Source of the DNA: Tetraselmis striata
Lineage: Eukaryota; Chlorophyta; Chlorodendrophyceae; Chlorodendrales; Chlorodendraceae
Length of the DNA stretch: 64,000 nt
NCBI GenBank assembly: GCA_006384855.1
Contig: VCJN01000576.1
Location: 1 to 64,000 of the forward strand
Direction: 5' to 3'
Notes under the pieces: model-generated
What the model saw: the letters and a program-made list of their open reading frames with translations, nothing else
Told to the model about the DNA's origin: nothing
Database searches by the model: none
Translations under genes and position numbers: made by a program
In this document: piece by piece, positions 45,965 through 56,116 of the stretch
Position numbering within the stretch: position 1 is the first letter of the stretch
How the letters are laid out: each line of letters opens with the position of its first letter

Positions 45965-46588
45965 TCACACATTGTCAGTGGGGCTTTCCGCGGGAGGTTG
46001 CTCGCCAGGTGCCGCGGGAACCCCGTCCGGCTTGACGGGTTTGAAATGCTCCTTAGTGGCGTTGACGGCTGGGGCCACCGCGTCTGCGGCAGCGGCAGCA
46101 TAGGGACCCACAGCGCTGCTGACCTTCGACAGCGTTGGGCCCACCGTCCCGGCGGCGGACTGGTAGGCGTCGGTGGAGGCTATCTTCTGGAATGCGCTGG
46201 TGGCGACGGAGGCGACAGCGCCCGCCACCTGCGCCGCGCCGCCCAACGCCTGGGCATAGCGCTCGTCGCGCACCACTGCGTCGTGTCCTTTTGTGTAAAC
46301 GCCGCCGGCCGTGTGCAGGCTGTCCTTCACCGCGGGTTGCCCCACCAGGCCGGCCCATGCCGTGCGCAGGCGCTCCACGCTGGAGCGCGTGAACTGGCTG
46401 TCGCGGCAGGCGGCGAGAGCCTTCTCGGTCTCGTCAAAACTGGCCTTCGCGACACCGCCAACCCCAGCGGCACGCATCCACGCCAGCGTCCCCTGCAACT
46501 GGTCCGCCCAGCTCTTGTTGGCCTCGGTGGGGCCCTCGGCGTCGGGGGGGCTGGTGGGCGGCGCCTCGGGCGGTTGAGCTGTCGACAT
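45965..46588 (-). CDS. Ala-rich amphipathic protein of unknown function
   Basis: A single exon of 207 codons. I chose the ATG at 46588 (context acgccATGtcg); the frame is open upstream to 46648 without another ATG. The N-terminus is Pro-rich (MSTAQPPEAPPTSPPDAEGP). The body (about 25-190) is a string of Ala/Val/Gly-rich amphipathic helices such as AQVAGAVASVATSAFQKIAS and SSAVGPYAAAAADAVAPAVN, with no signal peptide and no strong transmembrane segment. Repeated amphipathic helices of this kind are typical of lipid-droplet or lipid-surface proteins (perilipin, MLDP, SRP/REF type) and of some stress proteins. That link is inference from composition only, with no motif match. Confidence 0.6.
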   Translation of the reverse strand: MSTAQPPEAPPTSPPDAEGPTEANKSWADQLQGTLAWMRAAGVGGVAKASFDETEKALAACRDSQFTRSSVERLRTAWAGLVGQPAVKDSLHTAGGVYTKGHDAVVRDERYAQALGGAAQVAGAVASVATSAFQKIASTDAYQSAAGTVGPTLSKVSSAVGPYAAAAADAVAPAVNATKEHFKPVKPDGVPAAPGEQPPAESPTDNV

Positions 46589-47322
46589 GGCGTCGAATCG
46601 GTGGCGAGGGAGCGCGGACGCGGCCGTGTCTTGGCAACGGGTGTCCACAAGGGAACAAGAATGCCTGTGGCCTACCGCTGGGCCAGGTCAGGTGCGAAGA
46701 AGCTGCCTGCTGTGGCTGCACCTCGTCTTCGTTCGTTGTGGACTGGTACTAGTGTAACCGCGATCCTCTGCTGAGCGGGCGCAGGGACATACACGGCTTG
46801 TCTTCTGTAGCCCCTGCTTGAATAGTCAAGGTCTCTTCTATAAAACACTCGTGCCGTCGGTGTTTGTTTTTGTGGAGAGTATCATGTAATCCTTATCCGC
46901 TATTTATGCATGCGACAATGGTCTGCGCAAACCTCATCCCGACGACATCATCCCACTACTTTACCCGCCGGGCCGCCGGTCGCCAGGATTAGTGCCTGTA
47001 GTATGGCTCCAGTAGTTGAACCCCCTGCACGTATGCACAAGTAGCAACTATGGGGTACTGTACTGCTTTTCAAGCCGAATCCTTACCTCGTACTGTTTTG
47101 CCGGTTGGGACGCCGATTGACGACGCGGCTGACGTGTGCTGCGTGTGCTGCGATATGATAAGGATAAGGATAGAGCCCAAATAACGACGCCTACCTGCTG
47201 ATGATATAATTTTGGTTGCCCACCTGCTGATGATATGGCGGGTCGTTTCGTGCCACGGGGTATTTATTTAGAGTCGGGCGAAGGCGAAGTAAACCCCTAA
47301 CGACCCGAACCCGAAAAACCTA
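46589..47322. other. Spacer upstream of the long LINE-A copy
   Basis: No gene is visible. Moderately AT-rich, with ctgctgatgatat repeated at 47196 and 47224 and some gtac-rich sequence. The 5' end of LINE-A should lie at its right side, but no target-site duplication matching the 3' flank (gagtacccatatatggtgc) was found here. Confidence 0.4.
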
Positions 47323-50300
47323 ATGGCGGCATGCGGGGGGCGCGAGGAGCACGGCATTAGAGACGCTAAGTACCAGAGCGGGCGGCGCGCGCGTGGCGTC
47401 CGCCTGCACACGGAGGGCCGGCGTTGTGCTCTCGGAGGTACTTCGCAAAGCGCACGTGCAGCTTTGCAGGGCGACGGACTGTCGGGCCGTCCAGCGGCGT
47501 ACGAGTACCCATACTTTCAAGAAGCGTGGGCAGAGGCACAACGCTGCGTGAATGAGCGGGTGGTGGCGGCGATGGAGGCCAATGACCCCGTGGTGTTGGA
47601 TAGGGCGCTTAAGTGGAAGTACCTGTTGCCACAATTGTTGCTTAGGGCCCCGAGCCGAGGCGGACGGCGGCGGCTACAAGCCTTGGCGTGGCGCTTCCGC
47701 GCTTTTGCGGAGAGGCGCATGACCGAACTCGTGCGCTCATGGGACGACGCGCGCACTGAGGCGTTCTACGCCGGACATGCCCGCCAGCGTCGGACGGACG
47801 CCGATCTCTTTGCGGCGCTGCTCGTGGGCACCGCGGACACCGTTGTGGCGTTGGTGGAGGACGGAGAGCTCTCCCGAGCGGCGGGCCGACTATCTTCTAA
47901 GGGTATGGGCGACTTGTCCGATCCTGCTATCCTCGCCCAGCTGCGCGACAAGCACCCGTCCCGTAGCCACCCGATCCCAGACGCCGCGTATGACATTCCG
48001 GTGGACGAGGCCGCCCTGACGGTGGACATGCGCGTGCCGTACCAGCAACTCAAGCAGCACGTGGCGGCGGGGCCCTCAGGCATGCGCAACGAGTATCTCC
48101 GCTGCTTGGTGGGCGAATACGCCCCGGCGTCCGGGCCCGCGGCAGTCCGCGCCATGTCGGAGGTTGCCTCCATGTACCTCCAAGGTCGCCTGCCCGGGTG
48201 GTTCAACCGGCTCTTCGCCTCTGCTAGGCTCGTGGCACCCGTCAAGAAGCTAGGCGAGGGGAGGGCCCCGGACGTGCGGCCTGTGGCAGTCGGGGAGGCG
48301 GAGCGGCGCGCAGCGGAGCGGGCAGTGGTTGACAACATGAAGGAGGCATACGTGTCGGTGCTCGCTCCATCTCAGCTCGGCGTTGGCATTCCCGCGGGCG
48401 ACTCTGTGCTCATCCACGGCGTCCGGCTCATCGCCGAGAAGCTTGGCCCACGTGCCGTCATCGTCCACACAGACCTTCGCAACGCTTACAACGAAGCATG
48501 GCGCCGCACCATCATCCAGCGCCACATCGATTGCTCTCCACTACACCCTGTCATCCCTGCGCTTCTAGCCTCCCTCTCCACGGACTCGTATCTGGTCGTG
48601 GACGACCGGTCCACCCCTCTACGGTCGGAGGACGGCGTGCAACAGGGCGCACCTTTGGCCACGACTTCCTTTTGCGTCGCGATTCACCCCGAGGTGCAGC
48701 AGTGTGATACCACGTTGGAGGTCAATGACGGGGCGGCGCGCTTCAACGCCGACGATGGAATTTTGGTGGGCCTTCCGGAGCACGTTTGGCCGGCTCTTCA
48801 CGCCTTCCGCACGTCCATCAAGGCGTCCGTGGGGCTTGAGGTGCGCTTCGACAAGATGCAGGCGTACAACGCAGACGTGGAGGCGGCGCGGCGTGAGGCT
48901 CCGGCCGACATCGAGTGGCCAGAGCTAGATGGCCATCACGGCATCGCGGTCCTGAACGTGCCGCTCGGATCGCCAGAGTATGTGCAGGCGTACATGCGCG
49001 GCAAGGCGGAGGAGCTACGAGAGGAGGTGGACGCTAGCCTGAGCAAGCTTCTGTCTGCCAAGCCCAGCCGTCGGTACACCCACGCCTTGCATCACCACGC
49101 ATGGGCCCTGCTCAAGCATTGCATGCAACACAAGGCGGGGTATTGGCTCCGCAATTGTCTTCCGTCCGAGGTGGAGGCCTTTGCGGAGGCGGTGGATGCC
49201 ACCATCCTCGCGGCGGTCGAACGGGTGCTAGGGGTCTCTTTTGATCCCTCCACGTACGGCACCGACACCAATCCGGTGGTCACCGATTTCTTGGCGGAGC
49301 TTTTGCACGACCCCGACCCCATGGCAGCGGAGGTGGCTACCTTGAGCGAGGATGCAGTGGCCAGGGCGCGCAGCAGGCTTCACCTCCCCACTCGATTGAA
49401 GGGAGCTGGCATCCGCCGCATGGCTACCGTTCGTGATGCCGCCTTCATCGGCTGCATGAACGCCATCCTCCCAAGGTTCTTGACTAGGAACTCCGGCACC
49501 AACACCCCCACCCCTGGTTTCTTCGACCCACAGCTCGGGTCCGTACTTGGCCGAGGCAGCTTCAACGCAAATTCTTCCGCCCGCCAGTATGACCACTTCC
49601 TCAACGATGCTCATGGGTCGGACAGCTACGCCGCGGAGATGCGCGAGGCGTGGGGCCGCCTCCAAGCGGCTACTGCTGGCCATCTCGGCGACGCAGATGC
49701 ACGCCAGATGGAGCGGGAAGTGGAGGCTGCGTCGGGCTCACAAAAGGAGCTGACGGCATTTCTAGACCAGGCCAACAACTCTCGGCTTCGAAATGAGGTG
49801 TGCGCCCTCCCTGCCACATGTAGGGAACGGATCTTGTTCAACCAGCTCGACGCGGCGTCAGGCATGTGGACAGTGGCCATCCCCACCGCACGGACAGCCA
49901 TGACTCCGCATGAGCTGCGGGAGGTCGCTGCCGGGTACTTCTTTCTGCCTAGCCCGTGCTTGGCCCCGGTGGTTGGGTGCCAGATTATTCTGCCCTCGAC
50001 GGAGCACAACCCCGTCATTGTTGATCTATACGGCGACGCGCTCATGAACCTCCCGGCGCCTGGAGACGCTCACTGGCGTGTACAGCACGACGCTATCGCA
50101 GATGCCTTCCGCGATCACTGTGTTCACGACCTAGGTATCGCGGTACGGCGGGAGGTGGATGACTTGTTCCAGCAGGCAGTGCCTCTCGGCAACACCGTAC
50201 CCCGGGATGAACTCAAGCACCTAGTGCCGGACGCAGAGCTCTCCCTCCCGGCGTTCAACGTCGTGACCGGGAGCTATGATCCCCGGAGCTTGAAGTCCAC

Positions 50301-50913
50301 GCTGTTGGAGTTCAAGACTATGCGGTACGGGGTCAAGTACACTTCAGTGCCCCGGGCCACAGCTGTGGATCGGTTTGAGCGCTCCCTGTTGGGCGACATA
50401 CAACGGGGGTTGGCTGCGCGGGACGCGGCGTGGCACAACACAGAGCCCGGACAGAAGGGTCCTCTTCGAGACATCCTGGATATGTCGGAGTACACGGGCA
50501 TGGTCTTCGGCACAGTGGGTGAGGTGAGCAAGGGGGTGCACCGCACAGTGCGTGGTATCGCATGCTTGGCTGCGGACCGGGGTGCCCTCTCATCGCGGGG
50601 CACTCGGTGCATCACCCGGGCTCACCAGGAGGCCTTGCTCGCAAGAGATTTCCTCGGGGTCCTGAGCTTGATGGCCGCTCGAGAGCGTGCTCGCTGCCTC
50701 ATCTGACGGCGCAGATTCGTCTCCCATCCCGTTGCTGAAGCTGCACAGCACGTCCGAGGATCACCTACACACACACGTGCTCGCGTGGCCCGGACTCTGA
50801 ACCGTGTGCGCATCACTCATCCATCCCGCCTTATGCGGGATGCGGGCCGCTTTTAGGCGGCTTGCTGTGTTGATTTTCTAATTCTGGGGAATTGCCCTTT
50901 TTGTAATTCACAC
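47323..50913 (+). mobile_element. LINE-A, longest copy, R2-like LINE with intact 1127-codon ORF
   Basis: The ORF 47323-50706 is open throughout. The reverse transcriptase occupies about residues 245-540: GPSGMRNEYLR, motif A with Asp384 (IVHTDLRNAYNEAWRR), motif B DGVQQGAPLATTSF (437 on) and motif C FNADDG with Asp477-Asp478, where most LINEs have YADD. The C-terminal part (about 760-1127) includes VPDAELSLP and LLEFKTMRYG, i.e. PD (969-970) and E-x-K (996-998), a likely PD-(D/E)XK restriction-like endonuclease as in R2-class LINEs. No APE endonuclease or N-terminal zinc finger is seen, so the 5' end may be missing. The 3' end has cccgcc...gcggga and gccgcttttaggcggc hairpins and ends ttttgtaattcacac, including TGTAA. 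Confidence 0.9.
50707..50913 (+). promoter_or_regulatory. LINE-A 3' untranslated end with hairpins and TGTAA
   Basis: Two stem-loops lie in a row: cccgccttatgcggg (about 50825-50839) and gccgcttttaggcggc (50848-50863). Then come ttgctgtgttgattttctaa and the terminal ccctttttgtaattcac. The same block ends all four LINE-A copies and several coding-free scraps, so it is the conserved recognition end. In R2-type elements the RT binds the 3' RNA structure; that role here is inference. Confidence 0.75.
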
Positions 50914-50914
50914 G

Positions 50915-51244
50915 AGTACCCATATATGGTGCCCCTCGTGGCGTGAGCTCCGGCCAGCCGCCCTGGTTGCCCACTGGATACGGAAGTGGACTGCGAAGCT
51001 TTCTGTGGCACTGCACATATTTCTCGCCGAATATCTCTGTCGGCACACCGGAAGCCGTCCCTTCTGCTTCGGCGGAAGATCTTTTAGGCCGGCCGGCCGA
51101 CAATTACCTGCCGCATCGCCGGGCCCCGCGGCCCGGCGCTAAGAGGGTTCTGCTTAAATGTAGGCTTTTCCTTCCCCAGTACTTTGCGTGCATTCTCTGG
51201 GCGCTCTCCCTGTAACCAAAAAGATCAGTACCCATATATGGTGC
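50915..51244. mobile_element. 294-bp insertion-like segment between 18-bp direct repeats
   Basis: agtacccatatatggtgc occurs at 50915-50932 and 51227-51244. The segment between starts ccctcgtggcgtgagctccg and ends tgtaaccaaaaagatc, with an A-rich tail and TGTAA. Length, A-rich end and exact flanking repeats fit a SINE or a short retrocopy. No clear tRNA-like A and B boxes were found, and no other copy is seen in the window. Confidence 0.5.
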
Positions 51245-51830
51245 AAAACGACGATAGCGCAGCTGGGCACAGGGGTTTCCAGGAAGAGCGATGAGCGCAA
51301 TCGGCCTGCTGATCAGGCCGTTGACGATCCGCTGCGTTGAGCGCCAGCTCGCGGAGCAGAGCTAAGAAGTGCTCACCCAACCCCCCGCCCTCCTCCCTAA
51401 CGCACAGCACGAAACGGTGGCGGCGCTGCACTGGGCGCGCGGACTTGGCGTCGAGGGAGAACTTGGTGCGTTCGCGCTGGCGCGCTGCGTAGCCCGGCTG
51501 AGAGGCGGCCTGGACGGCGACGGTGTTGCGGTAGACGCCAGTGACCGCCGCCACGTCCAGCACCAGGTGCACCCCCGCCACCCCAAAGTATCAAAGGAAA
51601 AACTCCCGCCGGACCACGTCGCCAGGGCTTGACGCATCGCTGCCTCCCCGCAGTCCCCGTAGTTTCATCTGGACGGAGTGTTTAGGGGCGCCCGACTCGA
51701 GTAGCACTCGTTCGAGGACCGAAGCGATAGCAGCGTGGGCCCCGTGCCAGGCGCCGGCGCGGGGGCGATAACGATCGCAATAAAGACAATTACTTGACGA
51801 TAGAGACTCGCGTCCGACCGAACAGTACAA
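51245..51830 (-). mobile_element. LINE-C fragment: C-terminal endonuclease region of an R2-like LINE
   Basis: The minus strand at 51830-51591 reads LLESGAPKHSVQMKLRGL and SSPGDVVRREFFL, then in another frame (51581-51245) VHLVLDVAAVTGVYRNTVAV, AARQRERTKFSLDAKSA, RHRFVLCVREEGGGLGEHFL, ALLRELALNAADRQRPDQQ. The order PGDVV...VLDVAAV...F-xx-V-x-E-xx-GG-x-LG...A matches the endonuclease and C-terminal region of R2-class LINEs and parallels the LINE-B fragment at 63230. One frame change near 51590 and the loss of everything upstream show it is dead. Confidence 0.6.
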
Positions 51831-52389
51831 CCGTACCGTAGATACCGTATCTGTATAGGGACTATTATATAGGAAAATGTATCATGGATATTCGGGTTTT
51901 GGTCCTGCTTAAATATACAAGTTAATCCTGCCTGCCATTCGGTCGCTTCTTTGCTCGTTAATCCCTTTGCTCCCTCGAAAGGTAGAGAGCAAGCTCAGCT
52001 AGCAGAGAGCAAGCGCAGAGAGCACTGTTAGAGAGCAAGATCAGCAAGCTTTGCTGCAAGCTTGATAAGCTTTGTATAACAGAGGGCAATCTCAGCTCAG
52101 GACAGGGATGGTCGTTACGGTAGCGAATAGATGAGGGACAACCCACTCCTGCAGGCACAGTTGCATGAGCCATACGGTGATAATGATAAGTTGGATGGTG
52201 ACATTTCAAAAAATATTGCTTAGCCGCCAGGGCCCAGCATCTTAACTCGTCCTTAATTCGTCCGCACCTGGGCAGCGCAGATCACGTCGGGGTAGCGGGG
52301 CGCCTGTGCTCTGGGCCAGTTCCGTCTTCCAATCCCGCCATCGCATAGGCGCTATATGTGGCGCTGCCGCCAGGTCACGCCGGATCAGC
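51831..52389. other. Spacer and probable promoter of the RING gene
   Basis: The AT-rich part at 51780-52230 holds imperfect repeats of agagagcaagctcagc (51983-52035). No gene is seen. The 130 bp before the start codon are GC-rich and stop-free in frame, but no upstream ATG is in frame. Confidence 0.45.
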
Positions 52390-53022
52390 ATGGAGGGAGA
52401 GCAAGCGCAAAGCATCGGCGGCGGTAGCGGTGGCGGTGGCGGCGGCGGTGGCATGTGCGTAGTGTGCCAGGGAGCGCTGCAGCGGCCGCTGCTTGCCCAA
52501 CCCTGCGGCCACGCTCTCTGCAGCACGTGCATGTGCCGACACCTCCGCCACCAGCGGCGTTGCCCCACGTGCCGGGCGCCGGTGCTACGTGCCGAGGTCG
52601 CCGCCATCGAGCCGGGCAGCTGGTGCATGTCCCTGCGCCACGCCAACGCTGCCTACTATCTCGACTTCCGGACGGAAAACTCATCGGGCGACGGCGTGGA
52701 GGCGCCGCGCGAGCGGCTGTGCGACCTGTTCGGAATCCCTCCCGGCCGGCTGAAGCTCATTCACCGCGGCAAAGTCGTGACGGGCGACGCGGACCTTCAG
52801 ACACTGGCGGCGACCGGCGCAACGCTCACGCTGGTGGGCTCCAGCCCCGGGCAGGCGGAACTGGCAGCGGCTAGCTGGCGCGGCGCTGTGGCGGCCCTCT
52901 GGCGGTGTGTGGCGGCATTTGTGGAGGCGCTGCAGCTATGGGCGGCGCCGCTGGTGCATCTGGCCCGCGCCTTCTTCCACTCCGTGGACCCGCAGTGGAA
53001 ACCTGACGAGGAGCGGCAGTAG
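52390..53022 (+). CDS. RING-finger protein with ubiquitin-like fold and hydrophobic tail (putative E3 ligase)
   Basis: A single exon of 210 residues, start ATG 52390 (MEGEQAQSIGGGSGGGGGGG). A C3HC4 RING follows at about 22-62: CVVC...PCGHALCSTCMCRH...CPTC, with all eight zinc ligands present. Residues about 85-150 have the look of a ubiquitin-like fold (YYLDFRTENSSGDGV, LCDLFGIPPGRLKLIHRGKV, LQTLAATGATLTLVGS). The tail at 165-200 is hydrophobic and Trp-rich (WRGAVAALWRCVAAFVEALQ), possibly a membrane-associated helix. RING proteins recruit an E2 and pass ubiquitin to a substrate; a UBL beside it may bind the proteasome or regulate the ligase. The target is unknown. TGTAA at 53465-53469 may serve as the polyadenylation signal. 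Confidence 0.85.
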   Translation: MEGEQAQSIGGGSGGGGGGGGMCVVCQGALQRPLLAQPCGHALCSTCMCRHLRHQRRCPTCRAPVLRAEVAAIEPGSWCMSLRHANAAYYLDFRTENSSGDGVEAPRERLCDLFGIPPGRLKLIHRGKVVTGDADLQTLAATGATLTLVGSSPGQAELAAASWRGAVAALWRCVAAFVEALQLWAAPLVHLARAFFHSVDPQWKPDEERQ

Positions 53023-53739
53023 GATGGCGCCATCAAGTTGCGCAGGAACGGGCGAGGGGGGCGAAACAGGGCGTCACCGCAGCGGGACCATTGCTGCAGC
53101 AGGGAATCAGCCAGGGAATCCATGGATACCTGGCCAGGCGTTGCCAGCCCGCACTCAGCCACGTATAGCCAGGCTGATGGCGGGCATGTCACATCAGGGA
53201 ACCATGAAGCCACGCAACTGCAGCTGCGAGCAGGCGCAGGTGTATGCCAGCCCTCTCAGCGCAACCCACCATGTCCTCTCTACAAGTTGACGCCTGACAC
53301 TGGGCTCGATGTGCGCTCAGAGGCACGTGCCAACACGCACCACCTCCCCCCATGCCCTCTCCCTTCCTGCTGACTCCCAGCTACAGACTGGAGCTGCCCA
53401 AGGAATGCTGATGGTGCAGTGCTGGAGAGAGACAGGCCCGGGGCAATCAGCATGTTCGCAATATTGTAATTTACGATTCCACATTTCGCGCTTTATCAGC
53501 TTTTCCCCGTCTGCTCTGCACAAGGCTGACAGGGGGGTGGAGGGGAGGGGGGGCTACGCAGGCGATGTTTGGAGCCTAGGGGGTGAAAATAAACAACTGT
53601 TCAATAATTAGATAAGAACATGGACATCGCCCCACAGATCCGCCCTACGCCCAGGGCGCTGCATGCCGGGGGGGTCGTGTTGGCAGATATAAAGGTGTCA
53701 ACAGCAATGCCGAAGTCTTGCCGAAGTGGCGCCGCTCGC
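53023..53739. other. 3' region between convergent genes
   Basis: Holds the RING gene 3' end (TGTAA at 53465-53469) and the SGNH gene 3' end on the other strand. No open frame with protein character is present. Confidence 0.5.
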
Positions 53740-55411
53740 TCATTCCGCGTTGCGTTGGGATGAAGTGGACATGACTGCGGCGATGGTGACGTCGGCAGAG
53801 CTGGCATGCTCCAGATCGCTCTGCTTTGTTGAGGCCGCGTGCTCGTTGAGATCAATGAGGCCGTCCGCGTCGGTGGCCTTTTTTGACTTTGCGGCCGCAC
53901 GCCACGCGACGGCGGTCATCACCAGGGCGGCACCCAGGACAGCGATCACGGCAATATATGCCACGTTGATTGGGCTGCCAGCACTGCAGGGCTGCAGGTC
54001 GGTGGTGGTGGTGGTGGTCAGGGGCACCATGCTGGCGGGGATGGGCTGGCGGAGCAGCGCCTGCAGGGGGCCGAGCTCAGCTTCGCAGGCAGGCTCCAGG
54101 TCGCACACGCGCTCCAGTGGGTTCATGAACTTTTCGCTACACAGCGACTCCCGCACAGTGTGACTGGCGCCGGTAGCGACGCTCACAGCATGGCACTCAG
54201 CCGTGCGGCGCTGCACGCCGCAGGTGGAGCTGCAGTTGCTCCACGCGTTGTAGCGCCAGCGGTACAGTGTCTCGTTGCCCTCCACGCTTGGGTAGTGAAG
54301 CGGCTCAACATCGATCCAGTCGGTGAACACATTGCCAGTGTCAGAGTCGATACTGACATCACTGTAGTCCTCGATCGCCTCCTCAATCGCCTCGCAGTAA
54401 TCGTCCGGGTCGTCAAAATGGAGGCCATCCTCCAGGACGTTCTTCCTGAATCTTCCCCTCTTAAGCACCACCTCCGACAGGTCCTCATGCTTGACGCAGA
54501 GATCGTCATGGCTCTTCATCCACGAGTTCACCTTTTCATTGGTATCGTTGATGCAGTCCTCCAGCTCCATTCCCTTGAACTTCTTGCCCTCAAACTTCCT
54601 GGTGTCCTTGTGAGAAGTGGGTAGGATTCCCTGGACAACCACCCGTGTCTCAGGTGAGGCATGCTTGATGATCCTGACCGTGTCGATGATGTCATCGGCA
54701 ATACTGCCCGAGGAGCGGCCACGGGCGCAGTCGTTCACGCCGATGGCAATAAACACAACTTGGGGCTTGAGCTTGGGGTAGTTATTAGTGAAAATCCACT
54801 GTGTGAGGGTGGCGCCAAACTTGGAGTCGACACCTGTTGTCACCGTTGGATTCCAAACATAGGCGAGATTGAGTAAGTGCTATTGTACAGACAGAAAAAA
54901 TCATTGCCCGTAGCATGATGAAAGAATGTTGGTAACGCCTTTTGCTTTCAGGTTACCCGTAATGCGTAAGGACAATGCACTACAGGAACATTGATGGGGG
55001 TAATTGCTAAGGTCAACACTCGGGTATCGGTGGAAACCTATCACTGAAAGGAAGAGATCGCTAATTAGTGAGGAGGGAGCAATGAGTCTACCTGAGATGC
55101 CCCAATTGAAGCACTTATTCTTGAACGGCTTGAAGATCTTTTTCTCGCACCTCTTCTCATCCTCCAGGTCCTCCATGATAGAGTCGCCGATAAGGATACA
55201 GCGAACATGCTTCCCGTACTTTTTGGCCTTGCGCATGAAGTCCTCAGCGCGGCCGATCTGACGGCTGTCCAGGCCGTCAGAGGCCGAGCCCTCGATACCG
55301 CTGGGCGCATCGATATGCTCACCGCACGCCTTCCCATCGTAGTCGATTCTCTTCGCGTTGATGGTCTTGGCCCTCATGCTCCGGGACTTATTATCATCAT
55401 CGTCGTCGTCG

Positions 55412-55449
<38 letters not shown>

Positions 55450-55641
55450 GCCCTGAGCTGTGAGGTCAGCTTGAATCTCTTCCTCGGCGTCGTCCGCAAG
55501 GAAGACGTCCAACAGCTCTCTGTCGTAGCTTGCGTCCAGCACTACGACACCCGACGCAACGGTGGTGACGTCCGCACTGGAAACTTCCAGCATGGCCGCC
55601 GCCATCAAAGCGGCGAGCACTAGTGCGCGAAAGTTAGGCAT
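53740..55641 (-). CDS. SGNH hydrolase with thrombospondin type 1 repeat, type I membrane protein
   Basis: Exon 1 is about 55641-55092; the last exon is 54879-53740. Their phases (1 and 0) do not match, so a small exon is probably hidden in 54880-55091. The signal peptide is MPNFRALVLAALMAAAMLEV. A spacer with about 19 consecutive Asp follows. Block I ILIGDSIMEDL supplies the catalytic Ser, NWGISG the oxyanion Gly, AIGVNDCARG is block III (Gly/Asn), and DGLHFDD is the block V Asp-x-x-His. Then comes a TSP1 repeat (WRYNAWSNCSSTCGVQRRT ... six Cys), a Thr-rich stalk, a transmembrane helix (INVAYIAVIAVLGAALVM) and a ~50-residue charged tail. SGNH enzymes are esterases, lipases or acyl-transferases, often acting on glycans. 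The TSP1 repeat suggests binding at the cell surface or wall. Substrate is unknown. Confidence 0.88.
55388..55450 (-). repeat. Trinucleotide GAC/GAT array encoding poly-Asp
   Basis: About nineteen Asp codons in a row, mostly GAC with some GAT, inside exon 1 of the SGNH hydrolase gene, between signal peptide and catalytic domain. The tract is likely length-variable between strains. Confidence 0.95.
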
Positions 55642-56080
55642 CCTGATCAGGGCCCACAATCAAGACGTCAGGGAGATGGCGCGAGAAGCGAGCCATGATC
55701 CGATTCAACCGGTAGGTACCGTGGTACAGTTTGAACAGCACATTCCCCTGATGCCCCTTGTGATGAGCTTTATGGCGCCCCGTAGTCCTCGGATGAGCTC
55801 GAGCGGGGCGGCCTCACTCTCCGAAATTATACGACGCCACGTGTGGTGGTAGCCGCGAACGGTGCATTATGCTGTATGAAGCACACAACCCTGCGAGACG
55901 CTCGATACCGGTATCCACAACCGCTAGTGGCGACCGTTGGTAATGCGTGGTCCTACAGTGCTGGCGGCGCCGATGGGACGCGGCCGAGATGTGTATTCTC
56001 CAAGGCCAGCCTGATCGGGTGAGAGCCGATGGTGCAGCACCAGCGATTATGAGCGTGCTGATTAGGGAGAAGGGGGGGAA

Positions 56081-56116
<36 letters not shown>

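Noticed and set aside
50933-51226. tRNA-derived SINE
   Set aside because: Flanking repeats and A-rich tail fit, but A and B box sequences do not match consensus, so only an insertion of unknown class is claimed.
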